Assembly (NCBI GenBank): GCA_026413185.1
Contig: CM048653.1
Span: forward strand, 79,593,108 to 79,657,107
Direction of reading: 5' to 3'
DNA: 64,000 nucleotides
From: Pueraria montana var. lobata
Lineage: Eukaryota > Streptophyta > Magnoliopsida > Fabales > Fabaceae
The number at the start of each line of letters is the position of its first letter. Positions within the stretch are counted from its first letter, which is position 1. The translations under genes were made by a program, and so were the position numbers. Below the pieces are notes generated by a model. The model had not been told where the DNA came from. It saw only the letters and a list, made by a program, of their open reading frames with translations, and searched no databases. This document shows positions 14,101-27,149 of this stretch, piece after piece.

Positions 14101-14135
14101 GCGAAAATAAGACTTTTCAACTTTGAGGTCCGAGG
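14101..14135 (+). repeat. Truncated monomer junction (loss of second half)
   Basis: GACTTTT of the mid-monomer motif runs directly into CAACTTTGAGGTCC of the next monomer, skipping about 70 bp. The join falls at the shared ACTTTT core of the two half-monomer copies. Confidence 0.75.
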
Positions 14136-15405
14136 TGCCCCGTGGTCAAATTTTGGTGCCCTTGGTACATTTTCGCCAATTTGTGCAATTTTCGTGCGAA
14201 AATAAGACTTTTGGGTATTGGTGCCCCGTTATCCCTTGTGCTTTCTTATCCATAAAAAACCATAATGCTCAAAGCACTTTTCAATTTTGGTGCCCGTGGT
14301 GCATTTTCGGCCCATTGTGCAATTTTCGTGCGAAAATAAAACTTTTGGGTTTTGGTGCCCCGTGATTCCTGGTGCATTCTTATATAGAAAAAACCATAAT
14401 GCTTGGAACTCTTTTCTGTTTTAAGGTCCGTGCTGCCCCGTGGTTCAATTTTAGTGTCGGTGGTGTATTTTCGGCCATTTGTGCAATTTGCATGTGAAAA
14501 TAAGACTTTTCAGTTTTGGTGCCCCGTGATCCCTGCTGCATTCTTATGCACAAAAAACCATCATGTTCGGAGCACTTTTCAGTTTTGAGGTCCGTCGTAC
14601 CCCGTGGTCCAATTTTGGTGTCGGTGGTGCATTTTCGGCCATTTGTGCAATTTTCGTGCGAAAATAAGACTTTTGGGTTTTGGTTCCCGGTGATCCCTGG
14701 TGCATTCTTATCCATAAAAAACCATAATGCTCGGAGGACTTTCAGTTTTGAGGTCCGAGGTACCCCGTGGTCCAATATTGGTGCCCGTGGTGCATTTTCC
14801 GCCCATTGTGCAATTTTAGTGAGAAAATAAGACTTTTGGGTTTTGGTTCCCCGTGATCCCTGGTGCATTCATATCCATAAAAAATCATAATGCTCGGAGG
14901 ACTTTTCAGTTTTGAGGTCCGAGGTACCCCGTAATCCAATTTTAGTGCCGGTGGTGCAGTTTCGGCCATTTGTTCAATTTTTGTGCGAAACTAACACTCT
15001 TGGATTTTGGTGTCCCGTGATCCATGCTGCATTCTTTTGCATAAAAAACCATCATCCTCGGAGCCCTTTTCAGTTTTGAGGTCCGTCGTACCCCGTGGTT
15101 CAATTTTGTAGTCGGTGGTGCATTTTCGGCCATTTGTGCAATTTTCATGCGAAAATAAGACTTTTGGGTTTTGGTGCCCCGTGATCCCTGGTGCATTCTA
15201 ATGCATAGAAAACCATAATGCTCAGAGCACTTTTCAGTTTTGAGGTCCGAGGTTCCCCGTGGTCCAATTTTGGTGATCCTGGTACATTTTCGGCCATTTG
15301 TGGAATTTTTGTGCGAAAATAAGACTTTTGAGTTTTGGTGCCCCATGATCCCTAGTGCATTCTTATGCATAAAAAACCATAATGCTTGGAGCACTTTTCA
15401 GTTTT

Positions 15406-15569
15406 GAGGTCCGAGGTGCCCCGTGGTCCAATTTTGGTGCCCGTGGTGCATTTTCCGCCCATTGTGCAATTTTCGTGCGAAAATAAGACTTTTGGGTTTT
15501 GGTGCCCCGTTATTCCTGGTGCATTCTTATGCATAAAAAAGAACAATGCTCAAAGCACTTTTCAGTTTT
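15406..15569 (+). repeat. Representative 164-bp monomer
   Basis: One unit close to the by-eye consensus, given as a reference for the family. Sub-repeat a (GGTGCCCCGTGG) lies near its start, sub-repeat b (TTTTGGTGCCCGTGGTGC) about 20 bases later, and sub-repeat c (TTTTGGTGCCCCGT) in the second half. The dyad TTTTCGTGCGAAAA is at 15470-15483 and the perfect palindrome TTATGCATAA at 15527-15536. ACTTTTGGGTTTT in the middle and ACTTTTCAGTTTT at the end are diverged copies of each other. Confidence 0.9.
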
Positions 15570-18500
15570 GAGGTCCGAGGTGCCCCGTGGTCCAATTTTG
15601 GTGCCGATGGTGCATTTTCGGCCATTTGTGCAATTTTCGTACGAAAATAATACTTTTGGGTTTTGGTTCCCCGTGATCCATGGTGCATTCTTATCCATAA
15701 AAAACCATAATTCTCGGAGAACTTTCAGTTTTGAGGTCCGAGGTGCCCCGTGCTCCAATATTGGTGCCCGTGGTGCATTTTCCGTCCATTGTGCAATTTT
15801 CGTGTTAAAATAAGACTTTTGGGTTTTGGTTCCCCGTGATCCCTGGTGCATTCTTATCCATAAAAAATCATAATGCTCGGAGGACTTTTCAGATTTGAGG
15901 TCCGAGGTGCCCCGTGGTCCAATTTTGATGCCAGTGGTGCATTTTTGGCCATTTGTTCAATTTTTGTGCGAAACTAAGACTGTTGGATTTTGGTGCCCCG
16001 TGATCCATGCTGCATTCTTATGCATAAAAAAGCATCATGCTTGGAGCACTCTTCAGTTTTGAGGTCCGTCGTACCCCGTGGTCCAATTTTGGTGTCAGTG
16101 GTGCATTTTCGGCCTTTTGTGCAATTTTCGTGCGAAAATAAGACTTTTGGGTTTTGGTTCCCCGTCATCCCGGGTGCATTCTTATCCATAAAAAACCATA
16201 ATGCTCGGAGGACTTTCAGTTTTGAGGTCCGAGGTGCCCCGTGGTCCAATATTGGTGCCCGTGGTGCATTTTCCGCCCATTGTGCAATTTTCGTGCGACA
16301 ATAAGACTTTTTGGTTTTGGTTCCCCGTGATCCCTGGTGCATTCTTATCCATAAAAAACCACAATGCTCAGAGCACTTTTCAGTTTTGAGGTCCGAGGTT
16401 CCCCGTGGTTGAATTTTGGTGCCCGTGTTGCATTTTCGGCCCATTGTGCAATTTTCGTGCGAAAAAAACACTTTTTGGTTTTGGTGCCCCTTGATCTCTG
16501 GTGCATTCTTATGCATAAAAAACCATAATGCTTGGAGAACCTTTCAGTTTTGAGGTCCAAGGTGCCCCGTGATCCAATTTTGGTGCTGATGGTGCATTTT
16601 CGGCCATTTGTGCAATTTTCGTGCGAAAATAAGACTTTCGGATTTTGGTGCCCCATGAACCATGGTGCATTCTTATGCATAAAATCCGCAATGCTCGGAG
16701 CACTTTTCAGTTTTGAGGTCCGAGGTGCCCCGTGGTCCAATTTTGGTGTCGGTGGTGCATTGTCGGCACATTGTGCAATCTTCATGCGAAAATAAGACTT
16801 TTGGGTGTTGGTGCCCCGCGATCCCTGGTGCATTCTAATGCATAAAAAACCATAATGCTATGAGCACTTTTAAGTTTTGACGTCCGAGGTTCCCCGTGAT
16901 CGAATTTTTGTTCCCGTGGTACATTTTCGTCCATTTATGCAATTTTCATGCGAAAATAAGACATTTGGGTTTTGGTTCCCTTGAGCCCTGGTGCATTCTT
17001 ATCCGTAAAAAACCACAATGCTCAGAAAACTTTTCAGTTTTGAGGTTCGAGGTGCCCTGTGGACGAAGTTTGGTGCCCGTGTTGCATTTTCGGCCCATTG
17101 TGTAATTTAGTGCGAAAAAAAGACTTTTGGGTGTTGGTTCCCCGTGATCCATAGTGCATTCTTAACCATAAAAAATCATAATGCCCAAAGCACTTTTCAG
17201 TTTTGAGGTCCGAGGTGCCCCGTGGTCCAATTTTGGTGCTCGTGGTACATTTTCGGCCATTTGTGGAATTTTCGTGCGAAAATAAGACTTTTGGGTTTTG
17301 GTGCCCCATGATCTCTGGTGCATTCTTATGCATAAAAAACAATAATACTCAGAGAACTTTTCAGTTTTGAGGTCCGAGGTGCCCCATGGTCCAATTTTGG
17401 TGCCCGTGGTGCATTTTCCGCCCATTGTCCAATTTTCGTGCGAAAATAAGACTTTTGGGTTTTGGTGCCCCGTTATCCCTGGTGCATTCTTATGCATAAA
17501 AAACAATAATGCTCGAAGCACTTTTCAGATTTGAGGTCCGAGGTACCCCGTGGTCCAATTTTGGTACCGGTGGTGCATTTTCGGCCATTTGTACAATTTT
17601 CGTGCGAAAATAAGACTTTTGGGTTTTGGTGCCCCATGAACCCTTGTGCATTCTTATGCATAAAAAACCATAATGCTCGGAGCACTTTTCAGTTTTGAGG
17701 TCCGAGGTGCCCCGTGGTCCAATTTTAGTGCCGGTGGTGCATTTTCGGCCCATTGTGCATCTTCGTGCGAAAATAAGACTTTTGGGTTTTGGTGCCCCGT
17801 AATCCCTGGTGCATTCTTATTCATAAAAAACCATAATGCTAGGAGCACTTTTCAGTTTTGAGGTCTGAGGTGCCCCGTGATCCAATTTTTGTGGTCGTGG
17901 TACATTTTGGGCCACTTGTGCAATTTTCATGCGAAAATAAGTCTTTTGGGTTTTGGTTCCCCGTGATCCCTGGTGCATTCTTATCCATAAAAAACCACAA
18001 AGCTCGGAGTACTTTTCAGTTTTGGGGTTCGAGGTGCACCGTGGTCGAATTTGGGTGCCAGTGTTGCATTTTCGGCCCACTGTGCAATTTTCGTATGAAA
18101 AAAAGACTTTTGGCTTTTGGTGCCCCGTGATCCCTGGTGCATTCTTATGCATAAAAAACCATAATTCTTGGAGAACCTTTCCGTTTTGAGGTCCAAGGTG
18201 CCCTGTTGTCCAATTTTGGTGCTGGTGGTGTATTTTCGGCCATTTGTGCAATTTTCGTGCGAAAATAAGACTTTCGGATTTTGGTGCCCTGTGATCCTTG
18301 GTGCATTCTTATGCATAAAAAACCATCATGCTCGGAGCACTTTTCAGTTTTGAGGTCCTTGGTGCCCCGTGGTCCAATTTTGGTACCCGTGGTACGTTTT
18401 CGGCGATTTGTGCAATTTTCGTACGAAAATAAGACTTTTGGGTTTTAGTGCCCCGTTATCCCTAGTGCATTCTTATGCATAAAAAACCACAATGCTCGGA

Positions 18501-20236
18501 GCACTTTTCAGTTTTGAGGTCCGAGGTGCCCCGTCGTCCAATTTTGGTGTCGGTGCTGCATTGTCGGCACATTGTGCAATCTTGATACGAAAATAAGACT
18601 TTTGGGTTTTGGTGCCCCGTGATCCCTGGTGCATTCTTATGCATAAAAAACCATAATGCTAGGAGCACTTTTCAGTTTTGAGGTCCGAGGTGCCCCGTGA
18701 TCCAATTTTTGTGCCCGTCGTACATTTTCTTCCATTTGTGCAATTTTCATGAGAAAATAAGACTTTTGGGTTTTGGTTCCCCGCGATCCCTGGTGCATTC
18801 TTGTCCATAAAAAACCACAATGCTCAGAGCACTTTCCAGTTTTGAGGTCCGTTGTGCCCGGTGGTCCAATTTTGGTGCCAATGAAGCATTTTCGGCCATT
18901 TGTGCAATTTTCGTGCGAAAGTAAGACTTTTGGGTTTTTGTGCCCCGCGATCCCTGGTGCATTCTTATGAATATAAAACCATAATGCTCAGACCACTTTT
19001 CAGTTTTGAGGTCCAAGGTGTCCCGTGGTCCAATTTTGGTGCCTATGGTACATTTTCTGAAATTTGTGCAATTTTCATGCGAAGCTAAGACTTTTGGGTT
19101 TTGGTGCCTAGCGATCCCTGGTGCATTCTTATGCATAAAAAAACATAATGCTTGGAACTCTTTTCAGTTTTAAGGTGTGTGGTGCCCCATGGTCCAATTT
19201 TGGTGTCGGTGGTGCATTTTCGGCCATTTGTGCAATTTTCATGCGAAAATAAGACTTTTGGGTTTTGGTACCCCGTGATCCCTGGGGCATTCTTATGCAT
19301 AAAACCATAATGCTCAGAAGACTTTTTGTATTTGAGGTCTGTGGTTCCCCGTTGTCCAATTTTGGTGTCGGTAGTGCATTTTCGGCCATTTGTGCAATTT
19401 TCGGGCGAAAAAAAGTTTTTTGGGTTTTAGTGCCCTGTGATCCATGGTGCATTCTTATGCATAAAGAACCATAATGCTCGGAACACTTTTCAATTTTGAG
19501 GTCCATGGTGCCCCGTGATCCAATTTTGGTGCCTGTGGTGCATTTTCGGCACATGGGTCAATTTTCATTCCAAAATAAGACTTTTGGATTTTGGTACCCT
19601 GTGATCCCTGGTGCATCCTAATGCATAAAAAACCATAATTCTCTAAGCACTTTTCAGTTTTGAGTTACGTGGTGCCCCGTAGTTCAATTTTGGTGCCCGT
19701 GGTGCATTTTCGGCCTATTATGCAATTTTCGTGCAAAAATAAGACTTTTGGGTTTCTGTGTCCCGTGATCCATGGAGCATTTTTATGCATAAAAAACCAT
19801 AATGCTTCGACCACTTTTCAGTTTTGAGGTCCATGGTTCCCCGTGGTCCAATTTTGGAACCCGTGGTGCATTTTCGGCAAATGGTGCAATTTTCGTGCGA
19901 AAATAAAACTTTTGGGTTTTGGTGCCCCGTGATCCCTGGTGGATTCTTATGCATATAAAACCATAATGCTTGAAGCACTTTTCAGTTTTGAGGTCCGTGG
20001 AGCCCCGTGGTCCAATTTAGGTGCCGGTGGTGCATTTTCGACCATTTGTGCAATTTTCATGCGAAAATAATACTTTTGGGTTTGGGTGCCCCATGATCCC
20101 TGGTGCATTCTTATACATAAAATACCATAATGCTCAAAGTACTTTTCAGTTTTGAGGTCCGACGTGCCCCGTGGTCTAACTTTGGTACCGGTGGTGCATT
20201 TTCGGCCCATTGTGCAATTTTCGTGCAAAAATAAGA

Positions 20237-20265
20237 CTATTGGGTTTTGGTGCCCCGTGGTACAA
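20237..20265 (+). repeat. Truncated monomer: sub-repeat c fused to sub-repeat a
   Basis: GGGTTTTGGTGCCCCGTGG (c context on the left, a context on the right) continues into TACAATTTTGGTGCC. About 78 bp between c and the following a are missing, and the join lies inside the shared GGTGCCCCGTG. Confidence 0.75.
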
Positions 20266-20519
20266 TTTTGGTGCCGGTGGTGCATTTTCGGCCATTTGTG
20301 CAATTTTCGTCCGAAAATAAGACTTTTGGGTTTTGGTGCCCCGTGATCCCTGGTGCATTCTTACGCATAAATAACCATAATGCTCGAAGCACTTTTCAGT
20401 TTTTGAGGTTCGTGGTCCCCCGTGGTCCAATTTTGGTGCCCGTGGTGAATTTTCGGCACATAGTGCAATTTCTGTGCCAAAATAAGACTTTTGGGTTTTG
20501 GTGCCCCGTGATCCCTGGT

Positions 20520-23500
20520 GCATTCTTGTGCATAAAAAACCAAAATGCTCGGAGCACTTTTAAGTTTTGAGGTCCGAGGTGACTCGTAGTCTAATTTTGG
20601 TTCCAGTGGTACATTTTCAGCCGTTCGTGCAATTTTCATGCGAAAATAAGACTTTAGGGTTTGGGTAAACCGTTATCCCTGGTGCGTTGTTATCCATAAA
20701 AAAACCATAATTCTCGGAGCACTTTTCAGTTTTGAGGTCCGAGGTGCCCCGTGGTCCAATTTTGGTGCCCGTGGTGCATTTTCGGCCCATTGTGCAATTT
20801 TCGTGGGAAAATAAGACTTTGGGGTTTTGCTGCGCCGTGAACCCTGGTGCATTCTTATGCATAAATAACCATAATACCCGGAGAACTTTTCAGTTTTGAG
20901 GTCCGACATGCCCCATGGTCCAATTTTGGTGCCCGTGGTGCATCTTCGGCCCATTGTGCAATTTTCGTGCGAAAATAGGACTTTTGGGTTTTGGTGCCCC
21001 GTGATCCATGGTGCATTCTTATGCATAAATAACCATAATGCTCGAAGCACTTTTCAGTTTTGAGGTCCGACGTTCCTCGCGGTCCAATTTTGGTGCCCGT
21101 GGTGCATTTTCGACCCATTGTGCAATTTCCGTGCAAAAATAGGACTTTTCGGTTTTGGTGCCCCGTGATCCATGGTGTATTCTTATGCATAAAACCATAA
21201 TTCTTGGAGCACTTTTTAGTTTTCCGGTCCGTGGTGCCCCGTGGTCCAATTTTGGTGCCGGTGGTGCATTTTCGTGCGAAAATAAGACTTTTGGGTTTTG
21301 GTGCCCCGTGATCCCTGGTGCATTATTATAAATAATATACCATAATGCTTTGGAGTACTTTTTAGTTTTGAGGTCCGAGGTTCCCCGTGGTCCAATTTTG
21401 GTGCCCGAAGTGCATTTTCGGCCCATTGTGCCATTTTCGTGCGAAAATAAGACTTTTGGGCTTTGGTGCCCCGTGATCCCTGGTGCATTCTTATGCATAA
21501 AAAACCATAATACTCGGAGCACTTTTCAGTTTTGAGGTCCGAGGTGCACCGTGGTCCAATTTTGGTACCCGTTGTGCATTTTCGGCCCATTGTGCAATTT
21601 TCGTGCAAAAATAAGACATTTGGGTTTTGGTGCCCCATGATCCCTGGTGCATCCTTATGCATAAAAAACCATAATGCTTGGAGCACTTTTCAGTTTTGAG
21701 GACCGAGGTGCCCCGAGGTCAAATTTTGGTGCCCTGCTGCATTTTCAGTCCATTGTGCAATTTTCGTGCGAAAATAAGAGTTTTGGGTTTTGGTGCTTCG
21801 GGATCCCTGGTGGATTGTTACGCATAAAAAACCATAATGCATAGAACTCGTTTCAGTTTGGAGGTCCGTCGTGCCCCGTGGTCCAATTTTGGTGTCGATT
21901 GTGCATTTTCGGCCATTTGAGCAATTTTCATACGAAAATAAGAATTTTGGGTTTTGGTGCCCCATTATCCTTGGTGCATTCCTATGCATAAAAAACCATA
22001 ATACTCGGAGAACTTTTCATTTTTGAGGTCCGACATGCCCTGTGGTCCAATTTTGGTGCCCGTGACGCATTTTCGGCCCATTGTACAATTTTCGTGCGAA
22101 AATAGGACTTTTGGGTTTTGGTGCCCCATGATCCCTAGTGCATTCTTTGCATAAAAAACCATAATGCTTGAAGCACTTTTTTGTTTTGAGGACCGTGGTG
22201 CCCCATGGTCCAATTTTGGTGTTGGTGGTGCATTTTTCGGCATTTATGCATTTTTCATGCAAAAGTAACACTTTTGGGTTTAGGTGCCCCGTGATCCCTA
22301 GTGCATTCTTATGCATAAAATACCATAATACTTCGGAGCACTTTTCAGTTTTGAGGTCCAAGGTGCCCCATGGTCCAATTTTGGTGCCCGTGGTGCATTT
22401 TCGGCCCATTGTACAATTTTCGTGCGAAAATAAAACTTTTGGGTTTTGGTGCCCCATGATCCCTGGTGGATTCTTATGCATAAAAAACCATAATGCTTAG
22501 AGCACTTTTCAGTTTTGAGGTCCGTGGAGCCCCGTGGTCCAATTTAGGTGCCGGTGGTGCATTTTCGACCATTTGTGCAATTTTCATGCGAAAATAATAC
22601 TTTTGGGTTTGGGTGCCTCGTGATCCCTGGTGCATTCTTATGCATAAAATACCATAATGCTTAGAGCACTTTTCAATTTTGAGGTCTGAGGTGCCCCGTG
22701 GTGCATTTTTGGCCCATTGTGCAATTTTCGTGCAAAAATAAGACTATTTGGTTTTGGTACCCCGTGATCCCTGGTGCATTCTTGTGCATAAAAAACCAAA
22801 ATGCTCGGAGCACTTTTAAGTTTTGAAGTCCGGGGTGACTCGTGGTCCAATTTTGGTTCCAGTGGTACATTTTCAGCCGTTTGTGCAATTTTTCATGCGA
22901 AAATAAGACTTTTGGGTTTGGGTAAACCGTCATCCCTGGTGCATTCTTATCCATAAAAAAACCATAATTCTCGGAGCACTTTTCAGTTTTGAGGTCCGAG
23001 GTGCCCCGTGGTCCAATTTTTGTGCCCGGTGAGCATTTTTGGCCCTTTGTGCAATTTTTGTGCGAAAATAAGACTTTTGGGTTTTGGTGCCCCGTGACCC
23101 CTGGTGCATTCTTATGCATAAAAAACCATAATGCTCATAGCACTATTCAGTTTTGAGGTCCGCGGTGCCCCGTGGTCCAATTTTGGTGCCCGTGGTGCAT
23201 TTTCGGCCCATTGTGCAATTTTCGTGGGAAAAAAGACTTTGGGGTTTTGGTGCGCCGTGAACCCTGGTGCATTCTTATGCATAAATAACCATAATACCCG
23301 GAGAACTTTTCAGTTTTGAGGTCCGACATGCCCCATGGTCTAATTTTGGTGCCCGTGGTGCATCTTCGGCCCATTGTGGAATTTTCGTGCGAAAATAGGA
23401 CTTTTGGGTTTTGGTGCCCCGTGATCCATGGTGCATTCTTATGTATAAAAAACTATAATGTTCAGAGAACTTCTCAGTTTTGAGGTCCGAGGTGCCCCGT

Positions 23501-26500
23501 GGTCCAATTTTGGTGTCGGTGGTGCATTTTCGGCCCATTGTGCAATTTTCGTGCGAAAATAAGACTTTTGGGTTTTGGTACCCCGTGATCCCTGGCGCAT
23601 TCTTATGCATAAAAAACCATAATGTTCGAAGCACTTTTCAGTTTTGAGGTCCGACGTTCCTCGCGGTCCAATTTTGGTGCCCGTGGTGCATTTTCGACCC
23701 ATTGTGCAATTTTCGTGCAAAAATAGGACTTTTCGGTTTTGGTGCCCCGTGATCCGTGGTGTATTCTTATGCATAAAACCATAATTCTTGGAGCACTTTT
23801 TAGTTTTGAGGTCCGTGGTGCCCCGTGGTCCAATTTTCGTGCCGGTGGTGCATTTTCGGCCCAGTGTGCAATTTTCGTGCGAAAATAAGAATTTTGGGTT
23901 TTGCTGCCCCGCAATGCCTGGTGCATTCTTATGCATAAAAAATCGTAATTCTTGAAGCACTTTTCAGTTTTGAGGTTCGTGGTGTCCCGTGGTCCAATTT
24001 TGCTGCCGGTGGTGCATTTTCGGCCCATTATGCAATTTTCGTTCGAAAATAAGAATTTTGGGTTTTGGTGCCCCGTGATCCCTGGTGCCTTCTTATCCAT
24101 AAAAACCATAAAGCTTAGACCACTTTTCAGTGTTGAGGTCCGAGGTGTCCCGTGGTCCAATTTTGGTGCTTGTGGAGCATTTTCGGTCCATTATGCAATT
24201 TTCGTGCGAATGTAAGACTTTTGGGTTTTGGTGCCCCGTGATCCCTGGTGCATTCTTATGAATAAAAAACAATAATGCTCAGAAATCTTTTTAGTTTTGT
24301 GGTCCATGGTTCCCCGTGGTCCAATTTTGGTGTCGGTGGTGCATTTTCGGGAATTTGTGCAATTTTCATGCGAAAATAAGACTTTTGGGTTTTGGTGCCC
24401 CGTGATCCCTGGTGCATTCTTATGCATAAAACACCATCATGCTCAGAGCACTTTTCAGTTTTGAGGTCCGTGGTGTCCCGTGGTCTAATTTTGGTGCTAG
24501 TGGTGAAATTTCGGTCATTGTTGCAATTTTCGTGCGAAAATAAGACTTTTGGGTTTTGGTGCCCCATGATCCTTGGGGCACTCTTATGCATAAAAAACCA
24601 TAATGCTTGGACCACTTTAAAGTGTTTGAGGTCGGAGGTGTCCCGTGGTCCAATTTTGGTGTCCCGTGGTGCATTTTCGACCCATTGTGCAACTTTCGTT
24701 CGAAAATAAGACTTTTGGGTTTTGGTGCCCCGTGATCCCTGCTGGATTCTTATGCATAAAAACCATCATGCTCAGAGCACTTTTCAGTTTTGAGGTCTGT
24801 GGTGCCCCGTGGTCTAATTTTGGTGCCGCTGGTGCATTTTCGGCCATATTTTGCAATTTTAGTGCGAAAATAAGACTTTTGGGTTTTGATGCCCCGAGAT
24901 CCCTGGTGCATTCTTATGCATAAAAAACCATAATGCTCGGAGCACTTTTAGGCATTGAGGTCCGGGGTGTCCCATGGTCGAATTTTGGTTCCCGTCGTGC
25001 ATTTTCGGCCCGTTGCGCAATTTTCGTTCGAAAATATGACTTGTTGGTTGTGGTGCCCCGTGATCCCTGGTGCATTCTTAAGCATAAAAAACCATCATGC
25101 TCGCAGCACTTTTCAGTTTTGAGGTCCGTGGTGCCCCGTGGTCCAATTTTGCTGCCGGTGGTGCATTTTCGGCCCATTGTGCAATTTTCGTTCGAAAATA
25201 AGAATTTTGGGTTTTGGTGCCCCATGATCCCTGGTGCATTCTTATCCATAAAAACCATAAAGCTTAGAGCACTTTTCAGTTTTGAGGTCCGAGGTGCACC
25301 GTGGTCCAATTTTGGTGCCTGTGGAGCATTTTCAGTACATTGTGCAATTTTCGTGCGAATGTAAGAGTTTTGGGTTTTGGTGCCCCATAATCCCTGGTGC
25401 ATTCTTATGCATAAAAAACAATAATGCTAAGAAATCTTTTTAGTTTTGTGGTCCATGGTTCCCCGTGGTCCAATTTTGGTGTCAGTGGTGCATTTTCGGC
25501 CATTTGTGCAATTTTCATGCAAAAATAAGACTTTTGGGTTTTGGTGCCCCGTGATCCCTGGTGCATTCTTATGCATAAAAAACCATCATGCTTAGAGCAC
25601 TTTTCAGTTTTGAGGTCCGTGGTGTCCCGTGGTCTAATTTTGGTGCTAGTGGTGCATTTTCAGTCATTTTTGCAATTTTCGTGCGAAAATAAGACTTTTG
25701 GATTTCGGTGCCCCGTGATCCTTGGTGCATTCTTATGCATAAAAAGCCATAATGCTTGGACCACTTTAAAGTGTTTGAGGTCCGAGGTGTCCTGTGGTGC
25801 ATTTCGGCCCATTGTGAAACTTTCGTGCGAAAATAAGACTTTTGGGTTTTGGTGCCCCGTGATCCCTGGTGCATTCTTATGCATAAAAAACTATCATGCT
25901 CAGAGCACTTTTCAGTTTTGAGGTCCGTGGTGTCCCGTGGTCCAATTTTGGTGCCGCTGGTGTATTTTCGGCCAAATTTTGCAATTTTAGTGCGTAAATA
26001 AGACTGTTGGGTTTTGGTTCCCCGTGATCCCTGGTGCATTCATAAAAAAGCATAATGCTCGGAGCACTTTTCAGTTTTGATGTCCTAGGTGCCCGTGGTC
26101 CAATTTTGGTGCCCGTGGTACATTTTCGGGCATTTGTGCATTTTTCATGCGAAAATAAGACTTTTGGGTTTTGGTGGCCCGTGATCCCTGGTGCATTCTT
26201 ATGCATAAAATACCATAATGCTCAGAGCACTTTTCAGTTTTGAGGTCCGAGGTGCCCCGTGGTCTAACTTTGGTACCGGTGGTGCATTTTCGGCCCATTG
26301 TGCAATTTTCGTGCAAAAATAAGACTATTGGGTTTTAGTGCCCCGTGATCCCTGGTGCATTCTTGTGCATAAAAAACCAAAATGCTAAGAGCACTTTTAA
26401 GTTTTGAGGTCCGAGGTGACTCGTGGTCCAATTTTGGTTCCAGTGGTACATTTTCAGCCGCTTGTGCAATTTTCATGCGAAAATAAGACTTTTGGGTTTG

Positions 26501-27040
26501 GGTAATCCGTCATCCCTGGTGCATTCTTATCCATAAAAAAACCATAATTATCGGAACACTTTTCAGTTTTGAGGTCCGAGGTGCCCCGTGGTCCAATTTT
26601 TGTGCCCGGTGAGCATTTTTGGCCTATTGTGTAATTTTCGTGCGAAAATAAGACTTTTGGGTTTTGGTGCCCCGTGACCCCTGGTGCATTCTTATGCATA
26701 AAAAGCCATAATGCTCATAGCACTATTCAGTTTTGAGGTCCGAGGTGCCCCATGGTCCAATTTTGGTGCCCGTGGTGCATTTTCGGCCCATTGTGCAATT
26801 TTCGTGGGAAAAAAGACTTTAGGGTTTTGGTGCGCCGTGAACCCTGGTGCATTCTTATGCATAAAAACCCATAATGCCCGAAGAACTTTTCAGTTTTGAG
26901 GTCCGACATGCCCCATGGTCCAATTTTGGTGCCCGTGGTGCATCTTCAGCCCATTGTGCAATTTTTGTACGAAAATAGGACTTTTGGGTTTTGGTGCCCC
27001 ATGATCCATGGTGCATTCTTATGCATAAACACCCATAATG
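20520..27040 (+). repeat. Triplicated multi-monomer segment at 20.5, 22.8 and 26.4 kb
   Basis: A rare series of variants occurs at ~20527, ~22783 and ~26364. It comprises TTGTGCATAAAAAACCAAAA, then GGTGACTCG, then GGTTCCAGTGGTACATTTTC, then GGGTAAACCG or GGGTAATCCG. The offsets are ~2256 and ~3581 bp. The last two copies also share the downstream monomers with GTGGGAAAAAAGACTTT, which start at ~23131 and ~26711. The intervening lengths differ by whole monomers. Confidence 0.75.
23636..25115 (+). repeat. Long-range copy of window positions 1-1480
   Basis: Nine consecutive monomers match positions 1-1480 in order at a constant offset of 23635, with scattered substitutions. Similarity drops to background after 25115, where GGTCCGTGG replaces GGTCCGACG. 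A shorter related copy of the first monomer also occurs at ~21057. Confidence 0.82.
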
Positions 27041-27149
27041 TTCAGAGAACTTTTCATTTTTGAGGTCCGAGGTGCCCCGTGGTCCAATTTTGGTGCCGGT
27101 GGAGCATTGTCGGCATTTTTGCAATTTTCGTGCGAAAATAAGACTTTTG

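Larger units (their letters stand above)
12500..16410 (+). repeat. Three dispersed copies of a ~430-bp satellite block
   Basis: Blocks at ~12514-12930, ~14516-14935 and ~15990-16410 share an order of rare variants: CATGCTGCATTC or CCCTGCTGCATTC, then CCGTCGTACCCC, then CCAATATTGGTGCCC. The offset from first to second is 2002 bp, and from second to third 1474 bp (9 monomers). Ordinary monomers of other types lie between them. Confidence 0.72.

Noticed and set aside
15465..15490. CENP-B box in the monomer
   Set aside because: TTTCGTGCGAAAATAAG fits the first half of the box (nTTCGnnnnA) but lacks the required CGGG.
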